From Buddleja alternifolia (taxonomy: Eukaryota; Streptophyta; Magnoliopsida; Lamiales; Scrophulariaceae): 64,000 nucleotides of DNA. Location: positions 16,497,134 through 16,561,133 of the forward strand of contig CM033401.1 of NCBI GenBank assembly GCA_019426215.1. The letters run 5' to 3'. The notes under the pieces are model-generated. The model searched no databases. It was not told the DNA's origin and worked only from the letters and a program-made list of their open reading frames with translations. Shown in pieces: positions 44,654-56,595 of this stretch; positions within the stretch are counted from its first letter, which is position 1, and every line of letters starts with the position of its first letter. A program made the translations under genes and the position numbers.

Positions 44654-47600
44654 TTTTTTTTTTGGAACCGGTAAGCTTTCATATAACTGCAAACAAGCAA
44701 AACAAACTTTACATCATTTCTAGGTATTCCTAATCGCTACTGTTCTCCAAATTTACAATTAATACAGAACCATATTGTTTCAACTATAGTACTTATCTGA
44801 TTTCTTTCCATTGTAAAAAGTCTACTATTCCGCTCTCGCCAGATGAAGTAGACAACGACCGCAAACATAGCTCGCCTCTTTTGGCTGGTCACTGTTCTCC
44901 CCCTGCTGATTTTATGGCCCCAAGCCAAAACCTGGTCCCAATTATTGTATCTGCACCTTACACCTATTTTTTCCCAACTTTGTCGTACAATCTCTCTCGC
45001 GAACTCACATTGGAAAAAAATGTGGTCCCGCGTCTCCATCACATTCTGACAAAACAGACATGTGTCGTCCTCTATCTCCTTCCACCTTCCTATTTTGTCC
45101 CTTGTTACTTATCCAGAACCGCCATCCACAAAATAAACCGATACCTAGCAATAGGACCCCTCCCCCCCACAATTTGTTTCCATTTCACTTCGTCAAAGTG
45201 CTCCAAAGCATGGTCATAAGCACTTTGGACAGAGAACTTCCCCATTTTCCATGTGTTGTGAATTATATCAACAGCACCTATAAGTTCGTCTCTGATGGCT
45301 AGAGTTCTCTTCCAGAACCATGAGTCTGAGCTCTTTCCTTTCACTTCCCACATACTTTCACCCTTCAAATAGTATGCATGGACCCATTTTATCCACATAG
45401 AGTCATGTTTAGCCGCTATATTCCAAATATTTTTAAAAATCGCAGCACATTCCAAGTTTTTAGTGCAATAAGACCAAGTCCCCCTTCTTTTTTGGGGAGA
45501 CAAACCTCTGTCCATATTACAGCTGCTGTGTACCTGCCACTAATATTCCCACTCCACAAAAAAGCCCGACATAGTCTCTCTATTTCATTAACAACAGTAA
45601 GAGGCATTGGGAAAATACTACTCCAGTACAATTGGACACCGAAAATCACCGACTTAATCAACATAGTTCGCCCTGCGAAAGTTAAATGCTTGGCTGTCCA
45701 GGAGGTAATTCTCTTCATTATTCTCTCAATCAAACTCTGACAATTATTTACAGTTAATTTAGATGAGATTAAGGGAACACCAAGGTACCTCATAGGAAGC
45801 TCTCCTTCCACATACCCTGTTAATCTCAACAGCTGTTGTTTCTCCTCTTGTCCCACTCCACCACATATAAGTTGGCTTTTCACCAAATTGGCTCTCAATC
45901 CTGACACCTCAAAAAACTGGGCAAAAGTATCCCTTATGTGGCATATGGACTGGGCGTCACCCTTACAAAACATCATCATGTCATCTGCAAAACAAAGGTT
46001 AATTAATCCAACCCTTTTACACTTAGGGTGAAATTTAATTGTAGGCTCTTTTTGTAACTTTTTAAAACTTCTGGATAAATAATCCATGACTAAGACAAAT
46101 AGGTAGGGGGACATTGGGTCCCCTTGTCTAAGCCCCCTTCTTCCTTTGAAATACCCAAATACAGACCCTTGCATCATAATGGAGTACTTGACTGTTGAAA
46201 CACACTGCATATAAAATCAGTGATGTCCTGTGGAAATCCATATGCCATAAGTATTCTTTCCAGAAACCTCCAACAAACTGTGTCATAGGATTTCTTCACA
46301 TCCACCTTCATGACAGCTCTAGGTGTAACCCCCTTTCTATTGTACCCTTTGACCAGTTCGTGGCATAATACTACATTTTCCACAATTATCCTGCCCTTGA
46401 CAAATGCCCCCTGTGCCTGATCAATTATCTTAGGTAAGATCACCTTTATTCTATTACACAGCAACTTTGAAATGATTTTGTAAAGGACCGTGCAACAGGC
46501 TATTGGCCTAAAATCACCCACTGTGTTTGGTGCTTAACACTTGGGGATAAGATGAAGTAGCGTGTGGTTGATTTCTGTTAAGAGCCTTCTCTTTGTGAAA
46601 CAGTCAATGACAACATTAGTGACTTCGTCTCCAATAATGTGCCATGTCCTCCTAAAAAAACATGACGTGTACCCATCTGGCCCTGGGCTTTTGCCCTCGG
46701 GGATTAAGAAGACCACATTTTTCACTTCGTCTTTGGTGACAGGTGACAAAAGTATTTCCCTATCTGCCTCATTCAGAATATACTCCTGCCCTATGATGTC
46801 AGTGTTAATTTCTGCTGTGGTAGGACTATTTAAACCTATTAATTCTTCGTAAAAGTTTAATATTTCATCCCTTATGCCCACTAGATCAGTTATCACTTGT
46901 CCACTAGTAGTCTGGAGACTTTGAATCTTGCTTTGGGCCTTCCTAGCTTGAAGTCTAGCAAAAGAATATTTGCTACATTCATCTCCCATCTGGAAGAACT
47001 CAGCCTGTGCTCGTTGTTTTAAAAACTCAGCTTCCATTTTCATCAACCGTTTCAACTCCCCATATTTCTCCCTTTCCTTGTATATCAGTGTGTTATCAAA
47101 AGGTTTATGTACCAAAGCTTCTCTAATTTCACTCAGTTGCTGCTTAGTCTTCAAATTTTTGTCAGTGATGCTCGTATAATGTCCTCTATGCATTATCTTA
47201 AGCTTACTTTTGAGTGCTTTACACTTTTGTGTAATTCCGAACATCTTATTCCCTGCTACTCTTTTCCTCCACTCTTCTGCCACCATATCATAAAACCCCG
47301 GGTGATAAATCCATCCATTCAAAGATCTAAATGATGAATGCCCAAGTTGAGTTTCCTTTACACTTAGAATCAGTGGACAATGGTCAGATATGCCACTGTC
47401 TTGAACCCTTATAGCCCCTCCTTCTATCAGGAGAAACCAACTCCCATTTGCCATGATTCTATCCAACTTGCAGTAGACTCTAGTTGGTTTGTCCTGATGG
47501 TCACTCCATGTGTATATGTCCCCTGTATATGGTATATCCTCTATACCAATGTCATCCACACACTCCTTCATTGCCATGTTCCCCCCATCAAACTGTCCAT

Positions 47601-47895
47601 TACTCATCATTTTCTCATTTTAGAAAATTGTTGCTTTCCAATCCCCAAGTAACACCCATGGTTCTGTAATGGTCATGCTACTCAACTCATTCCATAATTT
47701 TTGCCTCCCTAGTTCATCATTAAACCCATATATGGCTGTCATGATAAAACTTTTGTTGTTTATTTCCATTATGCATGTAATTTGTTGTGCAGAAACTTTC
47801 ATTACTGTACCTCTAGTAGTATTATTATTCCAAGTGACCCAAATTCTGCCATTGGGGGCTGCTACATAGTTGTTTAAGACAGCCCAATCACTACC
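44654..47895 (-). mobile_element. L1-type LINE, 5' side interrupted by the Athila element
   Basis: Ten T at 44654-44663 form the poly(A) tail read on the minus strand. The body encodes endonuclease, reverse transcriptase and a C-terminal zf-RVT domain. The Athila 3' LTR starts at 47896 inside the endonuclease, so the LINE's 5' part should continue beyond the Athila element, but it is not seen after the assembly gap. Confidence 0.9.
44737..47895 (-). pseudogene. LINE ORF2 (endonuclease, reverse transcriptase, zf-RVT), broken
   Basis: ORF2 nicks target DNA and reverse-transcribes the LINE RNA at the nick in the nucleus. The order on minus is: APE endonuclease (WVLLGDWKATI, YTWSDHQ, KLDRIMANGSWF, SDHCPLIL), RT entry (PEGKSPGPDGYTSCFF), RT (GDFRPIACCTVLYKIISK, AQGAFVKGR, RRGLRQGDPMSPYLFVLVMD, catalytic LCFADDMMMF), then a zinc-binding end (ETRDHIFFQCEFARE). 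Breaks are a TAA near 47620, a TAA near 46533 (each one C-to-T from CAA), a frameshift near 46190 and others near 45460 and 45100. Not functional as sequenced. Confidence 0.9.
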
Positions 47896-49166
47896 TGACA
47901 CGACAAAATCCTAGCAAGAGAACTAGGTCGCGTAAGTAGTAAAGTGGATTTCTAAGTCCTGGGTTATCGTATCCGCAAGGACAACTATAATCGAAGTACC
48001 AAGACTACTATATTACTCAATTCTAAGTTAAATCGGTCGATAGAAAGGTTGATTAACTAATTAATAAATACTAGAAAATAAACTAAGGCAACTTCACACC
48101 AAATAAAGGGAGGAAACAATAGAGAGAAGCGATCAAGGCACATGGTTCAACCGATTATGCATTTAGATTGTGATTTAGGTTCTATTGGATTATTAGATTG
48201 ATTTAGCTAAGGCGAAATTCCCTAACGTACGTACTACCCAATCTCTTGGCATAGCAACCCTACCCTTGGTAACGATTTCCTATATATCTCTATATGAAAA
48301 CCCGATTAACGAGGATGCATTTAAGGTCTAGGAATTCCCCACGTAAATGGAAAGCCACCTAAAGAAACCGAGTCTATCTCTAGTCGGTTTAACTATAGGG
48401 TATTCAATGTTTATATCTTCCCTAGGTTATTATCTCTCGATCTCTAACGTAGGCATTTTATCAAACCCTTGGTGATCAAGCAAATGTAGCATTGAGATCA
48501 AATATTGAATACATAGCTAAAACCAAAATTAATCCAATAAACACCAACAAATCAACAATCAAAATAACATAAACGGCCTATCCATGGCCTCAATCAAACA
48601 AGTTTAGCTCATATTCATGTCAAAAGTGCAAATATAAATCATACAAGTCATAGGAGATTTGAACAAATTCAAGAAACAAATATGTAAAAACTCCCTAATT
48701 CTTGTAGAGATGTGGATTCCTTGTTGAATTCTCCATGTTTTGACCTTTAATCTTCTCTTCTAAGCTCTCTCTCTCTCTATTTTCGTGTGGTTGCTGATAT
48801 CCAAGGTGAGTTAGGGTAAAAAATGGCTAAAAGAGGTATTTATAGGCCAACACTGCCGCCTCGAACGCCGCGGCGTTGGCTACTGCTTGTGAATGCCGCG
48901 GCGTTCGCTTGTTGAACGCCGCGGCGTTGGCTACTCCTTGTGAACGCCGCGGCGTTTGCTTGTTGAACGCCGCGGCGTTGCCTTGAAAAATTCCAAAAAT
49001 TGTTTCATTTTGCCTTCGGTTCTTGCTCTTTCCTCCGGCTGTTAACCCAATCTGAAAAGTCAAAGCAAACCGGGTTCAAAGCATCATATGTGATCAAATT
49101 ATTAAAGAAACAATCAAAATTAAGTTGATAAAAGGGGTAAAACTTGTGTAAAAATAACATATATCA
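47896..49166 (-). repeat. 3' LTR of the Athila-type element, with PPT
   Basis: TGATATATGTTATT at 49166 to GTCGTGTCA at 47896 on minus, 1,271 bp. The polypurine tract (AGTTTGGGGGTAGT on minus) is at 49167-49180. Blocks with CTAGCAAG and ACTAGGTCG show kinship with the 36-42 kb LTRs. Confidence 0.9.
48837..48979 (-). promoter_or_regulatory. LTR promoter: five 14-bp palindromes upstream of a TATA box
   Basis: AACGCCGCGGCGTT or a one-base variant lies at 48864, 48892, 48915, 48943 and 48966. The steps are 28, 23, 28 and 23 bp. On the minus strand they stand just upstream of TATAAATA (48837-48844). Perfect palindromes with regular spacing suggest binding of a dimeric protein; that is inference. 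Confidence 0.75.
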
Positions 49167-50782
49167 ACTACCCCCAAACTTAGCTTTGATCGTCCTCGAT
49201 CAAATAGAATCAAGCGCACACATGAAGATTGAAAAGTTAATTTGCCAAATCATACACACCACAACAAGCATTATACCTTCTGAGAAGTTTTGGAATAGTC
49301 ACCCAAAGCTTTGAACATTCAACAATTCAAAAACCACACAAAATCTTAGTTTCCATCCCTAAATCATGAACTCCCACATCCATATTCATGTCAAGAGCAC
49401 ACTTTAGAAAAGATTATGCAAATCAACTGGAAAGTAAAGACATTGAAACAATTCAATATTCGTTAACTCATCGGTGTGTATAAAGTGCAAAAGTCACAAT
49501 CAAAAGGTCTTTCCGGCTTGTAATGTAAGGCTAGGTGATGGCTAGGACCGGAAGATATGGATAAAGTGACTAAGTCAAGAGAGCCTATGACTCAAAATCA
49601 TCGAGCTAAATTCTCATATAAACTATATAAACTTTCACAACTTATCACTTATCCCTTTTTCATTCTATTTTGCCTTTCAACTTACAACCCCCAAACTTGT
49701 TTCTTTTCATATTGGGTTGTACACAGATTTCCAAGCCAAATGATCCAATTGAGTGCCAAGATCAAAGCCTAGTCAAGAGCACATTTTTTTTCTTTTTTTT
49801 TTCATATATATCTCTCTCTCGACTATTTAGCCCATTGCTCAAGTTTTCATTTCATCCCCTTTTTTTTTTACATAATATTTCAAACCTCAAATATCCCAAC
49901 ATGGCCAAAACATCACTATCTAACTCATGTACATTCAAATCAAAACAAGGTGACTACCCATATTCAAGTCAAATGATATGAAGTTGTAAACTCTCTTGAT
50001 TGGGTGCAAGACATTGTTTTTCTTTTAGGCTAGAAGATGGTTGTCTTGGCATATGAAATAAAGACGAATGGTGGTTTCTAGTATGCTTAGCACACTCCAT
50101 TCTTATCAATACGGCTCAAATCAAGGTCTAGAGATTATGCAATATAGAGAAGGCCAAAATGTAAGGCTAACAACAATGAAAGATGGCCTAAATCATTTTA
50201 TGACTTTACAACATTAATACACACTTCAAAATCAACAAAATTGAAAGTTCAACGTTTTAAGTCTGCAAGAATTCGCATAAACATGACTAAAAAGGGCTTT
50301 CAAGTCACAATATATGACATGTTGACCACAGACAAGGAACTTTGACTTCGACAGAGTAGAGATATTCGAATGCATTCTGTTCTTATGCAAGGGTACACTC
50401 AACAAAAGAAACACGAGCAACATGCAAAAATGTACGCCCACCCCCAAACTGAAATGAAACAGTGTCCTCAATGTTGCAAAACTTAAGTATAGGAGAGGGA
50501 AAAGCGATACATCCCTGAAATTTAGAGAACGGAGGGAGAAAGGTGGCGTCTCAGATCCCGGAGTCAAATCATTATTAAACCTGCCGGAAGGAAAACTCAA
50601 GTGACCCACATCAACGCATGAAGGTGAACAAAAGAGCATGAAAGAGAAGCAAAAACACGAAAACGCAAACAAAACCAAAGGAAACAGTACAAGCATCGAG
50701 TACAAAAGAGTTACAGCCAATCATAACATAGTAAAGTAGATAATTAAAAAGGGAAAAGCTCTCAAACAACGTCAACATCCGA
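49167..50782 (-). other. 3' non-coding region of the Athila-type element
   Basis: No supported ORF. It is collinear in many blocks with 37772-39486 of the non-autonomous element, so it is kept by an element that has lost all enzyme genes. T-rich runs are at 49786-49802 and 49859-49870. Confidence 0.7.
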
Positions 50783-52042
50783 CTACTCATCCGACGCCGT
50801 CTCGTCCTCGTCAGTCTCATCATCCTCATCGTCCTCACCCTCCTCGTCATTTTCAGGGACAGCAGCGGGCTCTGGAGGCTGGGGGTGAGGGTGTAGTGGA
50901 GCAAGCGGATCAAACTGGGGAAACTCGGGCCAAACGCCGGGCCAAGGGCCAAATGCATTAGCCCGAATAGCACTCTCCATAAACTGCCATCGGCGGTGTG
51001 CGTCCCATCGCGCATCTAGAATATTCTGATCAATACGTGTCATCTTGTGATCCAACTCAACTGCCCACTGCGGGACATCAGACGCTACACCGGAAGAAGA
51101 GGAAACACGCTGTGGGGCTTTGCAACGTGGCGGAGCAGGCAGAGCGGGGGCGGTGGTGGATGATGTGGCAGTGGGTCGGCAGGCACGATGACCAGAACGA
51201 GCAGCTATAGTCTCGGCTTGGCAAATCTGTGTGTATGAAATAATTCGGCGCGACACCTCAACATGCTCCATCGGCGAGTACTGGACGCCGGCGTTCTTGC
51301 ACAGTGCGGTGATGAGGGAGGGGAAACAAAGATTCTTGTTGGCACCAGAACACTCAATGATGGAATGAATCAAATGTTGCTTAATCATTTTGCCCACGTT
51401 GATGTTGAGACCATGATGAATAGCATAGACAACCTCGACTCGCTCGCGAGTAGCTGTGCTCAAAGATAATGTTGGGATGAGGCGAGCGCAAACAAAGTAA
51501 TACCATGTGCGGGCCGTGGTGTTGAGGTTACATGCCTTGATTGAGATAGGACGGGAGTCCTTGAAACCTGTCCAAATAGACTCTGGATAACAAAGGGCAG
51601 AGTGGATTGCAGCATAATCAATGTCCTTTAAAAACGTCTCAAACTGATCCTGGCGAGGGATGGGGATGTGAAGTACTTCATTGATTTTTGTGGAAAAAAT
51701 GGTAACATTCCGCCCCCTGACCTGAACAGAGACTAAACGGTGTACGTTTTCGGGCTTGCCGGTGGCATTGGCATAAAATTCTTTGACTAAAGGAATAATA
51801 GCCTCCCCGGGTTGCGTAGCAAACTCAAACCAACCTCGATTCCTAATACTCGTCCTGAATGGTTCAATCGAACAATCCAACGCTCGCTCATCCACCACAT
51901 TCTTCTTTGTCAATTTTTCGGAAAAACAAACAGAGGCGGCGAGGCTAACAAATTTATCACAATCATACAGCGGGTCATCCGCTGGAGTAGAAGTAGTCGC
52001 TTTAGCCTTGCCTTTGTTTCCCTTAGAAAGTCGCGGGCTCAT
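50783..52042 (-). CDS. Athila env-like ORF with 'putative plant transposon protein' domain
   Basis: This intact frame starts at ATG 52042 (MSPRLSKGNKGKAKATT) and is 419 residues; an upstream in-frame Met at 52129 is less likely because the Lys-rich start after 52042 is typical. Residues about 20-270 match the plant transposon protein core: RGWFEFATQPGEAIIPLVKE, VRGRNVTIFSTKINEVLHIP, WYYFVCARLIPTLSLST, VVYAIHHGLNINVGKMI, FPSLITALCKNAGVQ. Then come a Pro/Ala/Thr stretch, a helical segment and an acidic tail (EEGEDDEDDETDEDE). In Athila elements this is the ORF3 position, after pol. No signal peptide or strong membrane segment is seen, so an envelope role is unproven. It is the only long undamaged ORF in the element. 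Confidence 0.85.
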   Translation of the reverse strand: MSPRLSKGNKGKAKATTSTPADDPLYDCDKFVSLAASVCFSEKLTKKNVVDERALDCSIEPFRTSIRNRGWFEFATQPGEAIIPLVKEFYANATGKPENVHRLVSVQVRGRNVTIFSTKINEVLHIPIPRQDQFETFLKDIDYAAIHSALCYPESIWTGFKDSRPISIKACNLNTTARTWYYFVCARLIPTLSLSTATRERVEVVYAIHHGLNINVGKMIKQHLIHSIIECSGANKNLCFPSLITALCKNAGVQYSPMEHVEVSRRIISYTQICQAETIAARSGHRACRPTATSSTTAPALPAPPRCKAPQRVSSSSGVASDVPQWAVELDHKMTRIDQNILDARWDAHRRWQFMESAIRANAFGPWPGVWPEFPQFDPLAPLHPHPQPPEPAAVPENDEEGEDDEDDETDEDETASDE

Positions 52043-52693
52043 TTTCAACCCCCTAACACTAGGCAACACGTATCCAAGATAGAACGCTCTAGTCACCCAC
52101 ACGACTGATTTCAAACTGGGTTTTACCAAACTTCTTCAACAAATCACTCCCACAACCAAATTTTGCTCAACTCAACAAGCACAACAAGCTCACGAATGGA
52201 ATGGTTAAAACGAGCAAGAAAAGAAAACCCACAAAATTCAATCAACCCGAATGATGCTCGCAACTACCAACCAAATGCACGATATCATCAACAATCCAAT
52301 ACTTAAAATTAATTTGCACCCCACAATTTACCACAAAGAATATATGTACCTTAATCCAAAATGGGTAGACAATTATCACAAAGTGATGTATGAAGCTATT
52401 ACTTTGCCCAAAGAGATGAAAATGCAAGGTAAAGTCCGGTGGTGGCGGCACAATTCCGGCGGCGGCGGTGGGGAGTCGTGAACGTGGATTTTCGGCCGAA
52501 ATTTTGAGTTTTGATCGGTGGGAAGTGTAAGAAATCGGTTGGGAAGTGTGGATTCAAGATGAATTGGAGAGAGATTGAGTGATGTGGGAGGAATTTGGAT
52601 TTTTGGAAGGGGGGGAAGAGTTAGGGTTTGAAATAAAAATAAAGTTGTAAGGGAAATGGGGAAAGGGGAAAGCTGCTGGGCATATATGCATCG

Positions 52694-52809
52694 AATGCCG
52701 CGACGTTCGATTTATAACGCCGCAGCGTTGGGATGCAGTAGCGAACGCCGCGGCGTTGGGATGCAGTAGCGAACGCCGCAGCGTTATTTGTTTGGAACGC
52801 CGTGGCGTA
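52694..52809 (-). repeat. Five internal copies of the LTR palindrome upstream of the env-like ORF
   Basis: AATGCCGCGACGTT, AACGCCGCAGCGTT, AACGCCGCGGCGTT and variants start at 52694, 52716, 52744, 52772 and 52796. They lie between pol and the env-like ORF, about 650 bp before its ATG, and a CATATATGC TATA-like word follows at 52681. The spacers differ from those in the LTR. Confidence 0.8.
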
Positions 52810-53048
52810 GAGTCAACCCGATTTTTTTTTTTTTTTTTTATAAGGAAAGGGCTACTTGCGTCGAATTGTGCGAATGAATGGAAAACCTGCAAACACGATG
52901 AAAACACATCGTAAAAATATTAAACAGAAACAAAACGAAGAAAAGACAAAGTGAAATGAAAGGAAAATAAATAAAATAAAATAAAAAAGAACTTGGGTTG
53001 CCTCCCAAGAAGCGCTTGTTTATAGTCGTTAGCTTGACGTAGGTGCAA

Positions 53049-56000
53049 TCAATGTGGTGGGTCAACGAGGGTAACGTGCACATGGTCCCTCATACAACCA
53101 TTTCCTTCATAGTGTTTCAAACGGTGGCCATTAACAATGAAAGAACCCTTTGTTTCGTGTGAAATTTCAACCGCACCGGAGGGGTAAACTTTCATGACAG
53201 TGAAAGGTCCTGACCATTTAGAGCGTAGTTTACCGGGAAAAAGTCGGAGGCGGGAATTGAATAAAAGGACCTGTTCTCCCTCGGTAAACTCCCTCGGTGT
53301 GATGCGCTTGTCGTGCCAGCGTTTTGTTCGTTCCTTGTAGATTTTTGCGTTTTCATAGGCCTCCTGTCGGAACTCATCCAGCTCGTTCAATTGCAACAAC
53401 CTGTGTTTGCCAACATCTTGCAAATCAAAATTAAGCAATTTAATTGCCCAAAATGCCCTATGCTCTAGCTCAACGGGTAGGTGGCAAGCTTTCCCAAAAA
53501 CGAGTCGGTAAGGTGACATGCCAATAGGTGTCTTAAACGCAGTTCGATATGCCCACAGGGCATCATCTAACTTAAGAGACCAATCTTTTCGAGATGAATT
53601 TACCGTTTTCTCAAGGATGCGTTTAAGTTCCCGATTGGACACTTCAACTTGACCACTCGTTTGAGGGTGGTACGGTGTGGAAATCTTATGTGTGACACCA
53701 TATTTTTGCAAAAGATTATCAAACTGTTTGTTGCAAAAATGAGTGCCACCATCACTTATAATGGCTCGAGGGGTACCGAATCGCGTGAAAATGTGTTTTT
53801 TAAAAATTTAACTACCACCCTTGAATCATTCGTACGTAAAGCCTCCGCTTCGACCCATTTAGACACATAATCAACCGCTACTAGAATGTATTTATTGGAG
53901 CATGAGCTAGGGAATGGTCCCATAAAGTCAATGCCCCAAACATCAAAAAGTTCGCATTCTAGTATGTTGTTTAACGGCATTTCATGTTTCCTCGAAATAT
54001 TCCCTGTTCTTTGGCATTGATCACAAGAAGATACATACGCATGCACATCTTTAAATAGGGAGGGCCAGAAAAAACCTGATTGGAGAACTTTTGAGGCGGT
54101 CTTAGTAGGCCCAAAGTGGCCACCTACCTTGCCATCATGGCAATGGCTCATAATAGATGTCATTTCTTCTGCCGGGACACAACGCCTGATAATGCCATCT
54201 GCACAATTCTTAAACAAAAATGGCTCTTCCCAAAAATAATGCTTGACATCAGATAAAAATTTCTTCTTTTGATAAAAAGTGAGATTAGGGGGAAGTGCAC
54301 CCATGACAACATAATTTGCAAAATCAGCATACCAGGGGAAAGCACCATGAATCACCGTATACAATTGTTCATCCGGAAACTCTTCCCCAATTGGTTTTTC
54401 AATGATTGAATCGGAGACAGGAGCTTCTATCCTAGACAAATGGTCAGCTACCACATTCTCAACTCCCTTTTTATCCCTAATTTCTAGATCAAATTCTTGG
54501 AGAAGAAGAATCCATCTAATAAGGCGAGGTTTGGCATCCTTCTTTGCAAGTAGATACTTAAGTGCAGAGTGATCAGTGTAAACAATGACTTTGTTCAAGA
54601 CAAGGTATGAATGAAACTTATCAAATGCAAAAACTATAGCTAGCAATTCCTTTTCCGTCGTGGCATAATTTAACTGAGCATCATTTAAAGTTCGACTCGC
54701 ATAATAAATGGTGTAGAATACCTTATCTTTCCTTTGTCCGAGTACAGCTCCAACTGCTGAATCACTAGCATCACACATAAGCTCAAATGGGAGGTTCCAA
54801 TCTGGAGGTGCCATGATGGGCGCTGAAATTAATTTTTCCTTGAGCGTGTGAAAAGCCTGCAAACACTTATCATCAAAGTTAAACGGTGTATCTTTTACCA
54901 ACAAATTAGATAATGGTTTAGCAATTTTCGAAAAGTCTAAAATGAAACGCCTGTAAAATCCTGCATGACCAAGAAAGCTCCTGACGGCTTTCACCGAAGA
55001 GGGTGGGGGGAGCTTTTCAATGACCTCAACTTTAGCTTTATCCACTTCAATCCCCTTGTGAGAGATTTTGTGGCCAAGCACAATTCCTTCTTGAACCATA
55101 AAATGACACTTTTCCCAATTTAACACAAGATTAGTTTCTTCACATCGTTTTAGAACACGTGTTAAATGGTTAAGACATGTATCGAAAGAAGTTCCAAAAA
55201 CTGAAAAATCATCCATAAAATTTCTAGGGAATCCTCGACCATGTCATGAAAAATAGCCATCATACATCGTTGAAAGGTGGCAGGGGCATTACATAGGCCA
55301 AATGGCATCCGCCTATAAGCAAATGTGCCATAAGGACAAGTGAAAGTGGTTTTCTCTTGATCCTCAGGTGTGATGGCAATTTGATTATAGCCAGAGTAGC
55401 CATCTAGGAAGCAATAAAACTCATGCCCGGCTAACCTCTCAAGCATTTGATCAATGAAGGGAAGGGGAAAGTGGTCTTTCCGGGTGGCCTCATTTAATTT
55501 TCGATAATCAATGCATACTCGCCACCCGGTAACTGTTCGTGTGGGAATTAATTCATTGTTAGCATTGGTAATAACAGTCATACCTCCTTTCTTCGGGACC
55601 ACTTGAGTTGGACTCACCCAATTGCTATCGGAGATAGGATAGATAATACCTGCATCGAGTAGCTTAATTACCTCCTTTTTAACAACTTCTTGCATCATTG
55701 GATTGAGTCGTCTTTGCGGTTGAATGGTGGGCTTATATTCATCCTCCATGAGGATCTTATGCATACATACCGTTGGACAAATCCCTTTAATATCAGCTAT
55801 TTTCCATCCAAAAGCCTTTTTATGGGCTTTCAACACCGTAAGCAGCTTCTCCTCCATAATGTCTGTCAAAGATGAAGAGATTATAACAGGTAAAAATTCT
55901 GAATCTTGTAAGTAAGCATATTTGAGATGAGAAGGAAGAGGTTTAAGCTCAAGAGGTGGCGGTTCTTCAATTGAGGGCTTTGGTAATGAAGTGATTGGTC

Positions 56001-56595
56001 TATCCAGAACTTCGAAACGAGGTCGAAAACTTCGTTTGTAAGGTGGATTTGCCTCGAGAAAAGCAACAGCGTCCCTCAAGTTATTGTTTTCCATTGTCTC
56101 ATCCATGGGATTCACAAGACATGCCTCCACTTGATCTTCGTATTGATTTCCCTGAAAATGTTCAGAAATTAAGGTATCAAATGCATCAATGTGGAAACAA
56201 GTAGAATCATTAGATGGTGTTCGCATAGCATGATACACATTTATTGTCACTTGCTCATCTCCCACTCTAAGAGTTAATTGACCATTGGCAATATCAATTA
56301 ATGCTCGTCCGGTGGCGAGGAATGGTTGACCAAGAATGAGTGGTAGCTCGACATCCTCCTCCATATCTAGAACTACAAAGTCCACCGGGAATATGAATTT
56401 TTCGACTTTCACTAAAACATCTTCCACTATTCCTCGTGGGTACTTGATGGACCTATCAGCGAGTTGCAATAAAATAGTGGTAGGCTTGGGCTCGCCAAGT
56501 CCTAATTTCCTGAAAAGTGACAAAGGCAACAAATTAATACTGGCACCAGAATCACACAAAACTTTAGAAAAAGAAATATGGAACCGATAGTGCAA
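53049..56595 (-). pseudogene. Athila Pol (protease, RT, RNase H, integrase) with frameshifts
   Basis: Pol makes and integrates element cDNA. In order on minus: protease (LCDSGASINLLP), RT (PTQVVPKKGG, WRVCIDYRKLNEATRKDHFP, FCFLDGYSGYNQI-like, YRRMPFGLCNAPATFQRCMM), the catalytic FMDDF block at about 55216, RNase H ([42 protein letters not shown]), integrase zinc finger ([12 protein letters not shown] ... CDQCQRTG), core ([30 protein letters not shown]) and a C-terminal end VDPPH before the stop at 53049. One frameshift lies exactly at the RT active-site block (a short T run, about 55228) and one in the integrase core at an A run (about 53800). All other catalytic residues are present, so the real element may be intact. 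Confidence 0.92.

Noticed and set aside
44881..45740. Plus-strand ORFs (112, 80 and 120 codons) over the LINE
   Set aside because: They lie opposite the LINE zf-RVT/RT coding strand, with low-complexity composition typical of antisense frames.
51783..52108. Plus-strand ORFs of 98-99 codons over the Athila env-like ORF
   Set aside because: Antisense shadows of the intact minus-strand frame with its recognisable domain.
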